This document shows, piece by piece, positions 8,502 to 18,042 of a stretch of 64,000 nt of DNA. The stretch's first letter is position 1. Each line of letters begins with the position of its first letter. The position numbers were made by a program, and so were the translations under genes. Origin of the DNA: Roseivirga ehrenbergii. GTDB lineage: Bacteria; Bacteroidota; Bacteroidia; Cytophagales; Cyclobacteriaceae. The stretch is taken from assembly GCF_001593005.1 (NCBI RefSeq), contig NZ_LQZQ01000045.1:620001-684000 (forward strand), given 5' to 3'. Below the pieces are notes generated by a model, which saw only the letters and a list, made by a program, of their open reading frames with translations, was not told the origin of the DNA and did not search any database.

Positions 8502-10163
8502 TTATTTAGAAAACAAAGGTGGATGCTTTTCGTCAAAATCTGTCACATTTTGATACGCTCTAGCCAAGCCTAAAATCACTCCCTCATCGTATAAATTCCC
8601 AATTAAGGTCAAACTAGTAGGTCGATTTCTTTGGTCGAAACCTGTGGGAATTGTCACTACTGGGTGTCCGGTTAGATTAGTGGTAAGCAATTGACTACCG
8701 CGAGAAGTTTGCGAAATGATTACATCATATTGCATAAAAAGGGCATTTACTTCTTCAATCAATTGTCTTCTTTGGCGGTTGGCCTGCAAATATTCCACAG
8801 CGGGAATAAAACGGGCTTGTCGCAACGAATTCGCCCTTGAGCCTGTGGTTTGCTCTACCATATGATCTACCTCACCAGAGCGCACTAGATCATCGAAAAA
8901 GGCACCTGCTTCGGAACGCAAAATAATATCGAAAACATTGAAGGGGTAATCTGAAGGAAGTTCGATGGCCGTAGGCGTAATGCCCATATCTTTAAAAACA
9001 GCCAATGCCGACCTGATGTTATTTCCCGTAGCAGAAGAGTCTCGATCTATATCTCTTTTTAAATAAGCTACTTTAAGCTCGCTTGGCTTTTTCGTTGAAC
9101 GATTGAAAGGTGCTGTGTTGGTTGTAGGATCTTTTGGATCCTTGCCGTAAATGGCATTAAACACAATTTCGCAATCTTCTGCCGAACGACACATAGGGCC
9201 GATTTTATCCATCGACCAGCTTAAGCTCATTACGCCATAGCGGCTCACCCTTCCATAAGTAGGTCGTAAACCGGTAATTCCGTTTCTAGACGAAGGTGAA
9301 GTAATCGATCCTAAAGTTTCCGTTCCTAAGGAGAAAGCCACCAGGCCTGCTGATGTAGCCGAACCGGGCCCTGCAGACGATCCGCTAGCGCCTTGATTTA
9401 AATCCCAAGGGTTTTTGGTTTTTCCTCCAAACCAAACATCTCCCCTAGCCAATGAACCCGACACCAGTTTTGCAATTAGCACCGCTCCTTGGGCTTCTAG
9501 TTGTTTAACTACGCTAGAAGTGTAATCGATCATTTGATGCTCATAAGGAGCCGCTCCCCAAGTGGTTGGGTAACCTTCTACCGCCATCAAGTCTTTCACA
9601 CCGTAAGGAATACCATGCAACATTCCTTTGTAGTTTCCTGCCGCAATTTCCTGATCTGCTTTTTTGGCTTGCGCCATTCCGAGTTCTTCCGTTAGGTTAA
9701 TCACACTTTGGAGCTGCCCATCATAGCGCTTAATTCGGTCGATGTAGAGTTTGGTAAGTTCTACGGAAGTGATCTTTCTATTCTTTAACAGCGAAGCCAA
9801 TTGCGGAATACTATAAAAGGCTATTTCCTCTTTATTGGCAGGCAATTCTACGTTATCAGGAATAACAAATGGAGCGTTTACTTGAGCCTTTGGAATTTCA
9901 AAACCAGCAGGATGTGGATCGAAAGTCATGGCAGGGAAAGTTTCGTTGTGGGTTTCGTACTTCCTCAAGGTGTCATAGCCGCGCTTATTTCTGCCCAAAT
10001 ACTGATACATGGTATCGATGGCATCTTTCCCGAAGTTCATACCCATTAGCTTCTGCCCACTTCGAATATCTCTTTTTGTAAAACCATATTCATTGGTTTT
10101 ACAGCCAGTAGAAAAAGCCAGAACAAAGCAGGTGGCTAAAATGATCGAGAATTGCTTATTCAT
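8502..10163 (-). CDS. Amidase-signature hydrolase, lipoprotein
   Basis: The start is set at the ATG at 10161-10163, giving a clean lipoprotein signal MNKQFSIILATCFVLAFSTGC; an upstream ATG would add 26 residues with no function. Length is then 553. Amidase-signature motifs are clear: catalytic Lys in GIPYGVKD, Gly/Ser-rich GASGSSAGPGSA, and nucleophile Ser in ETLGSITSPSSRNG, so the Ser-Ser-Lys triad is intact. It hydrolyses a carboxamide, outside the cytoplasm. Homologs are annotated as Glu-tRNA amidotransferase-like, but the secretion signal and lack of gatB/gatC nearby exclude that job. Substrate unknown. Confidence 0.9.
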   Translation of the reverse strand: MNKQFSIILATCFVLAFSTGCKTNEYGFTKRDIRSGQKLMGMNFGKDAIDTMYQYLGRNKRGYDTLRKYETHNETFPAMTFDPHPAGFEIPKAQVNAPFVIPDNVELPANKEEIAFYSIPQLASLLKNRKITSVELTKLYIDRIKRYDGQLQSVINLTEELGMAQAKKADQEIAAGNYKGMLHGIPYGVKDLMAVEGYPTTWGAAPYEHQMIDYTSSVVKQLEAQGAVLIAKLVSGSLARGDVWFGGKTKNPWDLNQGASGSSAGPGSATSAGLVAFSLGTETLGSITSPSSRNGITGLRPTYGRVSRYGVMSLSWSMDKIGPMCRSAEDCEIVFNAIYGKDPKDPTTNTAPFNRSTKKPSELKVAYLKRDIDRDSSATGNNIRSALAVFKDMGITPTAIELPSDYPFNVFDIILRSEAGAFFDDLVRSGEVDHMVEQTTGSRANSLRQARFIPAVEYLQANRQRRQLIEEVNALFMQYDVIISQTSRGSQLLTTNLTGHPVVTIPTGFDQRNRPTSLTLIGNLYDEGVILGLARAYQNVTDFDEKHPPLFSK

Positions 10164-10393
10164 AATATTTAGGTTAGAGGTTTTGTAATTGAATGTACAA
10201 GATGAAAGCTCAATAAAAAGTAAAAATAGGACGAGACACATTTTGCATGTTATTACAAGAACCGAAATTCACCACTGATTTATAAGTGCAATTTACATCA
10301 GTGGAAAATATTATTTGGTGCATTATGTTCTCGCTATTAATAGGACATTTTCAATGTGAACAACGGAAACCAATCAATTCAACCTTTCTTCAT

Positions 10394-10431
10394 GTAAAAA
10401 ATAATGGACTTCTCTTTCCAGGAAGTCCATT
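10394..10431 (-). terminator. Terminator after the PadR-linked permease
   Basis: Minus-strand hairpin AATGGACTTC / GAAGTCCATT (10 bp, 9-nt loop) followed by ATTTTTTAC, 26 bp past the permease stop. The rest of the 293-bp gap up to the amidase start shows no gene. Confidence 0.8.
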
Positions 10432-10456
10432 GTAATGATAAATACATCTGTCTTGA

Positions 10457-13141
10457 TTATTCCGTTCTCAAAGCCTTTACCGGGTTCGATTTGGCTGCTC
10501 TAATGGCATGATAACTAATCACCAATGTGGTTAAGGCAAAAGCCAAAATCCCGCTTAATAAAAACATATCTACCCCTATATTGATTTGGTAAGCAAAGTC
10601 TTTGAGCCAATTGCTCATTAAATACCAGGTAAGCGGCACCGACAATACTATAGCGATCATCAACTGCCAAGAGAAATCACTGAACAGCATTGCGAAGATT
10701 TTAACAGGTGAAGCGCCCAAGATTTTCCGGATTCCAATCTCTTTTACTTTGGTATTCACAATCAGAATAGTAAGGCCCAATAGCCCAATACTGGCAATCA
10801 GTATACTTAATACCGTAGCAATACCGACAATTTTATTTACCCTTGCTTCATCCTGATACATCAGACGTAACTTCTCATCTATAAAATCGAACCTCAATTC
10901 TTCGTTGGGAAAAGTGGAAGCCCAAGCCTGGTCTAAGATAGATTTCACTTCCAAAAGACTTGTTCCATTGTACTTGAAAACCAATTTTGGGGTGGGTGAA
11001 TCGTTGATACTGATGTCGTTGATGCCAGAAAAAATCGTTTGATCGTTTTGCGTAATCACTAAGGGGCGAACCTCACTATGCAGCGATTCAAAATTAAAAT
11101 CTTCGGTAACGCCAATTATGGTATGATTACCGAATCCTTCTCCTGGTATTTTCTTTCCAATGGGTTCGGTTAAACCGAAATAGTCAACTGCTGCTTGGTT
11201 GAGAATAATCGATTCTCGCTTGTCTAAATCCAGAGCAGGGTCAAAGTCTCTACCTTCCTTCATTTGAATTTCAAAACTGGAGATATAATAAGGGTCAACC
11301 ACCAATAAGTTGAATTGCTTAAAAGCATCATTGTTATCGTTAAAGCCCACTTTCATCCATCCATTCGAACCAAAAATATGGCTCCCCATGGCTACATCCG
11401 ATACATCAGGGTTGGCCTCCAACTTAGTTTTCAATAACTGACCGTTCTTAAAGCCTGATGTAAAATTATCGCCTAAACCCTGCCCTTCAGGGTCTGGATA
11501 TAAAGCCACCGACACCATGGCCTCACGGTTAAAACCCAAATCTTCGTTCTGAATATAATTGAGCTGCTTTTTCATAATCAAAGTACTCGAAATCAAAAAT
11601 ACCGTAAGCAGTAGCTGAAAGACCAAAAGTGATTTACGTAAAACGTTTTTTCCGCCCATGCTAGATTGACCACCCCTCAGTACATTGGTTAATTTAAGGC
11701 TGGAAAGCACCAATGCAGGATAAGCTCCTGTAGCCAAACCGATACCCAAAGCCATTACCAAATACACCCAAAGCGACTCGAAATCGAAGGGCATTACCAA
11801 ATTTGTGTTAGCCAAATTGTTGAAAAGCGGCAAGAGCAAATAGGCCACTACCAAACCAATCACCATGGCAATAAAGGTGATCAGGACACTTTCCGATAAA
11901 TACTGCCAAACCAAGCCTGATTTCTGTGCGCCTACTACTTTTCTTACCCCAACTTCTTTGGCGCGCTTCATAGACTGCCCCATAGAAAGCGTGGTGTAGT
12001 TAATGCAAGCAATAAGTAACACCAACAAGCCAATGGCTCCAAGCACATATACATATTTAGGATTGCCAACCGGCATATTACCCAAAGGGAAATCAGGGTT
12101 TAAGTGGATGTCGGTGAGGGGTTGCAAGCCCAAAGTATATTCACCCTCTTCCATCCTATCACCCAACACCGTTTTTATCATTGCAGGAAGTTTTTCTTCA
12201 ACCGCTTTCAGTGTAGAATTCTCTTTGACTAGCACAAATGTCTCTGGCGAAACATGAAACCAAGCTTGTAAAGCCCGTTTTTCATACAGTAGCTCATCAT
12301 TTGCATTCGAAATCATCATGTCAAAACTAAAGCCTGTATTCTTGGGCAAGTCTTGCATAATGGCCGACACATTGAATATTCGATTTTCTCCATTCATGAG
12401 TACCGAAATCGGTTCACCGATGGGCGTTTTGTTGCCAAAATACTTGGTCGCATAAGCCTCGCTAATTACGATGGAAGTTCTATCTGCCAATGGGTTTTTC
12501 TGATTTCCATTTACAATAGGAAATGAAAACATCTCGAAGAATTCTGGACTGGCTATAGCAATCGTCTCATTAATTCTTGCGTTATCTTCACCCACCAAAA
12601 AGTTATTGCGGTTGTATTGCACTGCCATTTCTATGTCTGGAATATGATCTTCCAGCGCCTTTTCTAAAGGAAGTGGCGAGTTGGTGTAAAAGAACTGTTG
12701 GTCGCCACCGTAATCTTCTAAAGTCCAGGTGCGGTAAATTCTATCTCCTTTTTCATGAAATTGATCGAAGCTTATTTCCTGCTTTACATAAAGTGAAATG
12801 AGCAAAAAGCAGGCGATGCCAATGGAGATTCCGGTTACATTTAATAGGGTATTTACCTTCTGCCGCCAAAGTACCCTTGCGGCAATTTTAAAGTTGTTGC
12901 GTGTCATTGTTACAATATTTGAGTTGAACCTTGTTGTTTTCTTGATATTGGACCACTTGAAAAAGCGCAGCACATTCCAGGCATAGCGCCAATTGGCACT
13001 TCGTTTTCCATGCGCTCGATAGTTGACATGATAGATTTCTTCTAAGTCGCCACTGATTTCTTCCAGAAATTCTTCTTTGCAGAAGAAAGTGAGGAAGCGA
13101 AATACCCAGCGTGGTGGCCTTATGGATTGTTGTTCTTTCAT
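10457..13141 (-). CDS. FtsX-type ABC transporter permease with PadR-linked N-terminal domain
   Basis: 894 residues. Residues 1-70 (PPRWVFRFLTFFCKEEFLEE, ISGDLEEIY) form the small domain known as a permease prefix, found in permeases paired with PadR regulators. After it come two MacB-like halves: TM1 near residue 100, a large periplasmic domain, three TMs around 370-480 with the repeated motif AKEVGVRKVVGA, then a second periplasmic domain and TMs near 770-880 with VKEIGIRKILGAS. No ATPase is encoded beside it, so the ATP-binding partner is elsewhere. Likely export of a peptide, lipid or drug. It overlaps the padR stop by one base and is ended by the hairpin at 10394-10431. Confidence 0.9.
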   Translation of the reverse strand: MKEQQSIRPPRWVFRFLTFFCKEEFLEEISGDLEEIYHVNYRAHGKRSANWRYAWNVLRFFKWSNIKKTTRFNSNIVTMTRNNFKIAARVLWRQKVNTLLNVTGISIGIACFLLISLYVKQEISFDQFHEKGDRIYRTWTLEDYGGDQQFFYTNSPLPLEKALEDHIPDIEMAVQYNRNNFLVGEDNARINETIAIASPEFFEMFSFPIVNGNQKNPLADRTSIVISEAYATKYFGNKTPIGEPISVLMNGENRIFNVSAIMQDLPKNTGFSFDMMISNANDELLYEKRALQAWFHVSPETFVLVKENSTLKAVEEKLPAMIKTVLGDRMEEGEYTLGLQPLTDIHLNPDFPLGNMPVGNPKYVYVLGAIGLLVLLIACINYTTLSMGQSMKRAKEVGVRKVVGAQKSGLVWQYLSESVLITFIAMVIGLVVAYLLLPLFNNLANTNLVMPFDFESLWVYLVMALGIGLATGAYPALVLSSLKLTNVLRGGQSSMGGKNVLRKSLLVFQLLLTVFLISSTLIMKKQLNYIQNEDLGFNREAMVSVALYPDPEGQGLGDNFTSGFKNGQLLKTKLEANPDVSDVAMGSHIFGSNGWMKVGFNDNNDAFKQFNLLVVDPYYISSFEIQMKEGRDFDPALDLDKRESIILNQAAVDYFGLTEPIGKKIPGEGFGNHTIIGVTEDFNFESLHSEVRPLVITQNDQTIFSGINDISINDSPTPKLVFKYNGTSLLEVKSILDQAWASTFPNEELRFDFIDEKLRLMYQDEARVNKIVGIATVLSILIASIGLLGLTILIVNTKVKEIGIRKILGASPVKIFAMLFSDFSWQLMIAIVLSVPLTWYLMSNWLKDFAYQINIGVDMFLLSGILAFALTTLVISYHAIRAAKSNPVKALRTE

Positions 13142-13470
13142 TAACTGCTGAATGAGATATTGGGAATGCGGTTGTACAAGCTCATGCGCTGTTCTTGCAC
13201 TTCGTCCAAAGCCTTTTTACCAAAGGCAGTGAGTTCGAAAATGCGCTTTCTGCGGCCTCCCCTTTCGTTGGTAGACCCGCCCATTTCAGATTTAACAAAA
13301 CCCTTTTCATCCAAGCGCCTTAAGGCAGAATGAATGGCACTGATATTTACCGATCGACCTGTCTCTTTGGCAATTTCATCCATAATGCCTACCCCATAGG
13401 CTTCTGGATAAAGGGCACCTACGGTAAGTAGCACCAGTTCTTCAAATTCTCCGAGGTATGTTCCTTTCAT
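13141..13470 (-). CDS. PadR-family transcriptional regulator
   Basis: 109 residues. The winged helix is recognisable: LGEFEELVLLTVGAL (helix 1), YGVGIMDEIAKETGR, VNISAIHSALRRLDEKGFV (recognition helix and wing) and GRRKRIFELTAFGKKAL. It should bind DNA as a dimer and sense a ligand to control its own operon. It is the first gene of a two-gene unit with the 894-residue permease, overlapping by one base, which is the usual arrangement in Cytophagales for regulators of such permeases. A TATATTTG promoter box lies 29 bp upstream. Confidence 0.92.
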   Translation of the reverse strand: MKGTYLGEFEELVLLTVGALYPEAYGVGIMDEIAKETGRSVNISAIHSALRRLDEKGFVKSEMGGSTNERGGRRKRIFELTAFGKKALDEVQEQRMSLYNRIPNISFSS

Positions 13471-13498
13471 GTGTATGGCTTAAGTTTTATTACTTACA

Positions 13499-13506
13499 CA
13501 AATATA
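13499..13506 (-). promoter_or_regulatory. -7 element (TATATTTG) of the padR-permease unit; 322-bp gap
   Basis: Read on the minus strand, TATATTTG matches TAnnTTTG 29 bp before the padR ATG. An AT-rich near-symmetric stretch just upstream (13504-13518) could hold the PadR operator, but no clear dyad is seen. The rest of the gap 13471-13792 has a short direct repeat of GTTAACACT near 13540-13560 and nothing else I can name. Confidence 0.5.
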
Positions 13507-13792
13507 AAAGAAATATATCTTTCACTTATGTACAACTAATTAACACTCGTTAACACTGGAGTTGTAATGAGTTGTGGAATGGGTGTATTGAATTGGGGAT
13601 CAGTGCTCAGAGCTCAGTGTATGGAAGTGAAAAGGTTTGATATTTGTTGTTTGGTTTTTGTTGTATAGTGTTGGACCTGTGAATTGTATTTGCAGAATCA
13701 AACAAATCTCAATTAACTATTGAATTAGTTGTTCGGTCGGGATGTTTTCTGCAACTTCCCGTCTCAACCGAAAAACAACCAAAACACTACGC

Positions 13793-15040
13793 ATGAGAAC
13801 CTTCAAATACATTGCCCTTACCTTACTTGCCATCATCCTTTGGGCTGCTTTTATCATCTATGGTATTTCCGATGGTTTCATTTTAAAAAGCCTTTCTAAA
13901 AACGGAAGTCCTGAAGCTTTTATAGAAGCTACCAAAGCAAAAATTGACAAGGAGTTTGTTGGTAATATGGCTATGGTTTTGGTGGAGAATGGAAAAGTAG
14001 CGGAGCAGTTCTTCCATTCAGAGGATAAGCCAGTGCATGAAAACACCGTTTTTCAAATGGCATCGGTCAGTAAATGGGTTACCTCTTGGGGGATTATGTC
14101 ACTCGTGCAAAATGGGCAATTGGATTTGGACAAACCAGTGGACGAATATTTAACCCGTTGGCATTTACCTACCAGCGACTTTGACAATAATAAAGTAACC
14201 GTGCGCAGGCTACTCTCCCACTCTGCTGGTTTGGTAGACGATTTGGGCTATGAAGGTTTTGGACCCGATGAAACAGTGCAAAGCCTCGAAGAGTCGCTTA
14301 CAAAGGCGACTGATGCGGGCTATTCAGATGGCGTGACCAAAGTGGGCATAGCACCCGGAACGCAATACCTGTATTCTGGAGGCGGCTATACCCTATTACA
14401 ATTGCTGATTGAAGAAGTATCAGGCCAATCTTTTCAAGACTACATGACAGAGACGGTTTTTAAACCGCTAGGAATGAACAATTCTACCTTTGATTTAGAA
14501 GTACGCCCTGACCTTGAATTGGCCACCCTTTATAAATCTGATGGTACTGTTTCTGCTCCTTACAAGTTTGCTTCATTGGCTGCTGCCTCGCTGTATACTT
14601 CTGCGGCAGATTTAACCAAGTTCTTAATGGCCAATATCAACCCGAACCCAGTATTGAAGTCTGAGACCATCACACAAATGACACAAGCGGAAACCTTTAT
14701 TGGTAATTTGGGCGTCTATGGCATGGGGCCTCATTTGTATAGCCAAAACGCTGAAGATTCTTATGTGATTGGCCATGACGGCAACAGCAATAGACCGACC
14801 GTAAATACAGCGGCCCGCATTGATTTAATGGCTAAAAACGGGATTATCATTATGGAAATGGGCAGCCCTAATATTGCTACTGTGTTGGCAGACGAATGGT
14901 TATTTGAAGCCGCTGGCATTGCCGACTTCGTGGTGATCCAGCGCAATATGTCCTATTTGATTATGCTCTTCAGTATAGGCACACTTTTAATAATTATTGG
15001 TGCAGTGGTTTTAGCGAGAAGGAAATCTAAAACTCATTAA
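13793..15040 (+). CDS. Serine hydrolase, beta-lactamase/PBP4*-like, membrane-anchored
   Basis: The start is set at the ATG at 13793, which puts the membrane segment (YIALTLLAIILWAAFIIYG) right after MRTFK; an earlier ATG at 13742 adds 17 charged residues. Length 415. The beta-lactamase-like domain shows SxxK in MASVSKW, YSG in LYSGGGY (YxN variant) and a terminal HDGNS in place of KTG. A second TM is at the very C-terminus (LIMLFSIGTLLIIIGAVVLA). The active site thus faces the periplasm. It is likely an esterase or D-amino-acid peptidase. A remnant matching its last ~20 codons lies 3.7 kb downstream at 18767. Confidence 0.88.
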   Translation: MRTFKYIALTLLAIILWAAFIIYGISDGFILKSLSKNGSPEAFIEATKAKIDKEFVGNMAMVLVENGKVAEQFFHSEDKPVHENTVFQMASVSKWVTSWGIMSLVQNGQLDLDKPVDEYLTRWHLPTSDFDNNKVTVRRLLSHSAGLVDDLGYEGFGPDETVQSLEESLTKATDAGYSDGVTKVGIAPGTQYLYSGGGYTLLQLLIEEVSGQSFQDYMTETVFKPLGMNNSTFDLEVRPDLELATLYKSDGTVSAPYKFASLAAASLYTSAADLTKFLMANINPNPVLKSETITQMTQAETFIGNLGVYGMGPHLYSQNAEDSYVIGHDGNSNRPTVNTAARIDLMAKNGIIIMEMGSPNIATVLADEWLFEAAGIADFVVIQRNMSYLIMLFSIGTLLIIIGAVVLARRKSKTH

Positions 15041-16872
15041 CCCTGTCTTATTATTTGAATCAGCTTATTTAGTTGAGAATCCTCACCCTTCAATACCTGC
15101 GCTTCATCTGCTGGAATAACAATATCGGGAACGGTGCCATTTCCATCTAAGGTTTTTCCATTTCTCTGAAAAGACAGCATGGTCGATACCTTGATGCGGA
15201 TTGCTGAGTTCTTCAAGTACAATACCTGTGAATTTCCGCTTGAACCATCGGTTGTTTCTCCAACGATTTTAACATTTGGTAAACCTTTAAACACACTCGC
15301 AAAGACGCTTGCTGCACTAAAACTACTCTCGTTTACCAAAATATAAACAGGCTGAGTATAGGTATAATCTCCACTACGCAAAACCATATAAAACGGAGCA
15401 CTAAACTTAGAGCTGTCTACTGTCTTTCCAGGTTGAAAGCTCTGATTAAACTTATCAATGGCTTGTCGGTCACGGTCTGTAAATTTCTCAGAGTGATAAC
15501 TGTACAGGTAGCGTCCATTCATTGATTCCTCGTCTGCATTCAAGGGTTTGTCAGTTCTCAGATAAGCTACATTAGCTACCCAAGGCGACTGTGTGGGTTG
15601 CACCACATAGCTTGCCACCGTTTGCAGAATGTCTCTAACACCTCCAGGGTTATTTCTGACATCAATAATGAGTGCTTTGGTATTTGAAAAGCTAATAATC
15701 TTGTTTTGGATAAAGTCCTTTAAACCTTCTACATCATCATAATGGTACATTTCCGGAAGATTGATGTACCCAATGTTTTGCCCTAATATTTTGCTTAGCC
15801 CATCAAGTTTTCCATTCGCTACCTGCTCACTATGTTTAGCATGTTCTTCGCTTAGTATAGACCTGTAGCCTTTATGCTCATTTGTTAATTGAAAGGTTTC
15901 AGTCCTTTCGTTTGTACCATCAGTGAAAACTACTTTTACATTACTTGTACTTTCTAGGTTGTTTTTAAAAAGCAATTCTCCGTACCTCTCAATGGCCAGT
16001 GCTCCCAATGTATTTTTTGCCGCCATCGGTGCTTTGGCCGCTTTATAGTTAAAGCTGTTGATCAGCGTTTCTACTGAAACTTCATTGATACTTTTCAGGT
16101 ATGGGTAATGCTGATCATAGTAGGTGTAGCCTTTTTCAGTCAAACGCTGCTTTGTCGCGACCAACTTTCCATCTATGGTAGTTAGCCCAAAAGGAAGTCT
16201 TAAATTATAGCTTTCATGCCCACGACTATCGAATGACTCGTTCTTTATTGAGGAATGTCTATCTCCTATTTTGGCCATGATTTTTGCCATTTCGTGCGCT
16301 AACTCATCAATATCTATCGTCTCTTTTTTACTGACAATTGAGCTTGATAATTCTTTTATGGCCGCCTTATAGTCGTAACCCGAAATCTGAGCGTAAGATG
16401 ATTTAGACTCCAATATTTCCTCAAACTGCTGTAAATCTTCAATGGCTTGTTTATTCGTGATTTTCTGAGGCCGATTGGCTTGTTCGGCACTGGCATTGTA
16501 TCGAAGTACTTGCTGTCTATTGGCCAAAGTAAATGTGCCTGTGTATGTTTTCGAATTACCATTTCTAGACAGCACTAATTCAACTTTTGCATTGGGTTTA
16601 TAACCAAGGCCTTGCAATACTTCCACAAGGTCTTCAGAAAACCGCTTTTGCCATTTACCCCCAAATTCACTTTTACTAAACGCTATAATCTCCTCTTTTT
16701 TCAGGTGGTCCAACTTTTCAAAATGATACCACTCATTATCGAATCGAACGATAGGCTGGCCTTCTTCCCACTTTATGGCAGTGAAGGGCGATGCCTTTTC
16801 CAACGCTAGTTTTTGACCAAAAACCACCAGTGCATTAAAGCTCAAAGCGATTAGAATAACATAGAATCTCAT
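15037..16872 (-). CDS. S41-family (C-terminal processing-like) peptidase
   Basis: 611 residues with a signal peptide (MRFYVILIALSFNALVVFG). An N-terminal ~130-residue region is followed by the S41 domain: ALIIDVRNNPGG (oxyanion strand), then VNESSFSAASVFASVFKG with the nucleophile Ser, and VGETTDGSSGNSQV near the catalytic Lys/Glu region. The final segment GNGTVPDIVIPADE is usual for S41. No clear PDZ domain is seen. It acts in the periplasm or on the surface and degrades proteins or peptides. Its stop overlaps the stop of the convergent serine hydrolase by 4 bp. Confidence 0.88.
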   Translation of the reverse strand: MRFYVILIALSFNALVVFGQKLALEKASPFTAIKWEEGQPIVRFDNEWYHFEKLDHLKKEEIIAFSKSEFGGKWQKRFSEDLVEVLQGLGYKPNAKVELVLSRNGNSKTYTGTFTLANRQQVLRYNASAEQANRPQKITNKQAIEDLQQFEEILESKSSYAQISGYDYKAAIKELSSSIVSKKETIDIDELAHEMAKIMAKIGDRHSSIKNESFDSRGHESYNLRLPFGLTTIDGKLVATKQRLTEKGYTYYDQHYPYLKSINEVSVETLINSFNYKAAKAPMAAKNTLGALAIERYGELLFKNNLESTSNVKVVFTDGTNERTETFQLTNEHKGYRSILSEEHAKHSEQVANGKLDGLSKILGQNIGYINLPEMYHYDDVEGLKDFIQNKIISFSNTKALIIDVRNNPGGVRDILQTVASYVVQPTQSPWVANVAYLRTDKPLNADEESMNGRYLYSYHSEKFTDRDRQAIDKFNQSFQPGKTVDSSKFSAPFYMVLRSGDYTYTQPVYILVNESSFSAASVFASVFKGLPNVKIVGETTDGSSGNSQVLYLKNSAIRIKVSTMLSFQRNGKTLDGNGTVPDIVIPADEAQVLKGEDSQLNKLIQIIRQG

Positions 16873-17031
16873 TTTCGATATTTTAGTGATTTACGATCAA
16901 ACGTATTTTTATTTGAGCTTCAATAAAAATGAGATAGACAAACATGGGGTCTGCACAGATGAACCTAGCTTTCTAACCGACTTAGCAGAATTTGAATTCT
17001 ATATCTTTACAGGTACTTACTACATACCCAT

Positions 17032-18042
17032 ATGTTTCCACTATCGCTTAAGACCATACGAAAGATTAAAGTCATTTTTAATGTGATTTTAATCTCAATC
17101 GTGATTCTTCAACTGATAAGAAGCGCTTACTTCTTAATACCAGACGATTGGCTTTTCTTTTGGACAAGCGATGCGCTAGAGAATCTCCTATTCGCTTCAA
17201 GCGCCTATGTCTTATATTATTACAGTTTAAAATTCCGTAGCCTTTTGAAAAAAATTGGCTTGGCCAGTGCCCTCATTATTCCCCTAGTGTTATTGGCAGC
17301 TCTGAAAAATTATAGAATATATGATGAGCTTAGTTTTGAACAGACCTTTGAGTTTTTCACTAGCTTTTTGGGGCATGCGCTTTTGTATTACTTACTCATC
17401 TATTTCGTAAATCGCTTAGAGCTTTTTAGTCGTTATAAGCAACTGGAAGATGAACTGAACCAAGCCAAAGCTCAGTTATTGCGGAACCAATTGCACCCTC
17501 ATTTTTTATTCAACGCATTTAATTCACTCTACAGTTTATCCCTAAAAAACCATCCCGATACCTCAGAGTATATCCTAAAATTATCGAGTATGATGCGTTA
17601 TTTGACCGATGAAACGCATTTGAATAAGGTACCACTGAGTAAAGAGTTAGACTTTATTCAGAAATACATAGCCATTGAAAAAATCAGGTTTGGGAACGAT
17701 GCACGGATTAACCTGAGTATCAATAAGGCTGCTGATAATGAAAAATGGATTGAACCTTTCCTCTTAATTGTTTTGGTAGAAAATGCATTCAAGCATGGTT
17801 TTTATACCAATGCCAAAGGTGCATTTGTGAATATTACTGTCACTATTGAACAGGATGAGCTTCTGTTTACAGTAGAAAATAGTGTATTTGAGCAACAGCA
17901 TTTTCAGGAAAGCAATAGACAGGGAAAAGGGCTTGAAAACTTAAAACAACGTTTAGCGCTGCTATACCCCAATAGTTCGGGTTTAAAAACCACTCATACT
18001 GAAGATGCCTATACCACAAAACTTAAATTAACTTTAGCTTAA
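17032..18042 (+). CDS. LytS-type sensor histidine kinase
   Basis: 336 residues. About four membrane segments (residues 12-130) are followed by a His_kinase domain with the motif LHPHFLFNAFNSLYSL, where the first His after Pro is the phospho-site, and a shortened HATPase region with VENAFKHGF and GKGLENLKQRL. The signal is unknown. It ends one base before the start of the LytTR response regulator, so the two form a standard LytS/LytR pair. The gap before it (16873-17031) has no convincing promoter; TATCTTTA at about 17001 is only a partial match. Confidence 0.92.
   Translation: MFPLSLKTIRKIKVIFNVILISIVILQLIRSAYFLIPDDWLFFWTSDALENLLFASSAYVLYYYSLKFRSLLKKIGLASALIIPLVLLAALKNYRIYDELSFEQTFEFFTSFLGHALLYYLLIYFVNRLELFSRYKQLEDELNQAKAQLLRNQLHPHFLFNAFNSLYSLSLKNHPDTSEYILKLSSMMRYLTDETHLNKVPLSKELDFIQKYIAIEKIRFGNDARINLSINKAADNEKWIEPFLLIVLVENAFKHGFYTNAKGAFVNITVTIEQDELLFTVENSVFEQQHFQESNRQGKGLENLKQRLALLYPNSSGLKTTHTEDAYTTKLKLTLA

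Noticed and set aside
8502-10163. GatA subunit of Glu-tRNA amidotransferase
   Set aside because: Amidase signature is present but the protein has a lipoprotein signal and no gatB or gatC neighbours.
12577-12986. Plus-strand frames opposite the permease gene at 12.6-13.0 kb and similar opposite-strand frames elsewhere
   Set aside because: They lie inside well-supported genes on the other strand and have no ribosome site or recognisable protein features.
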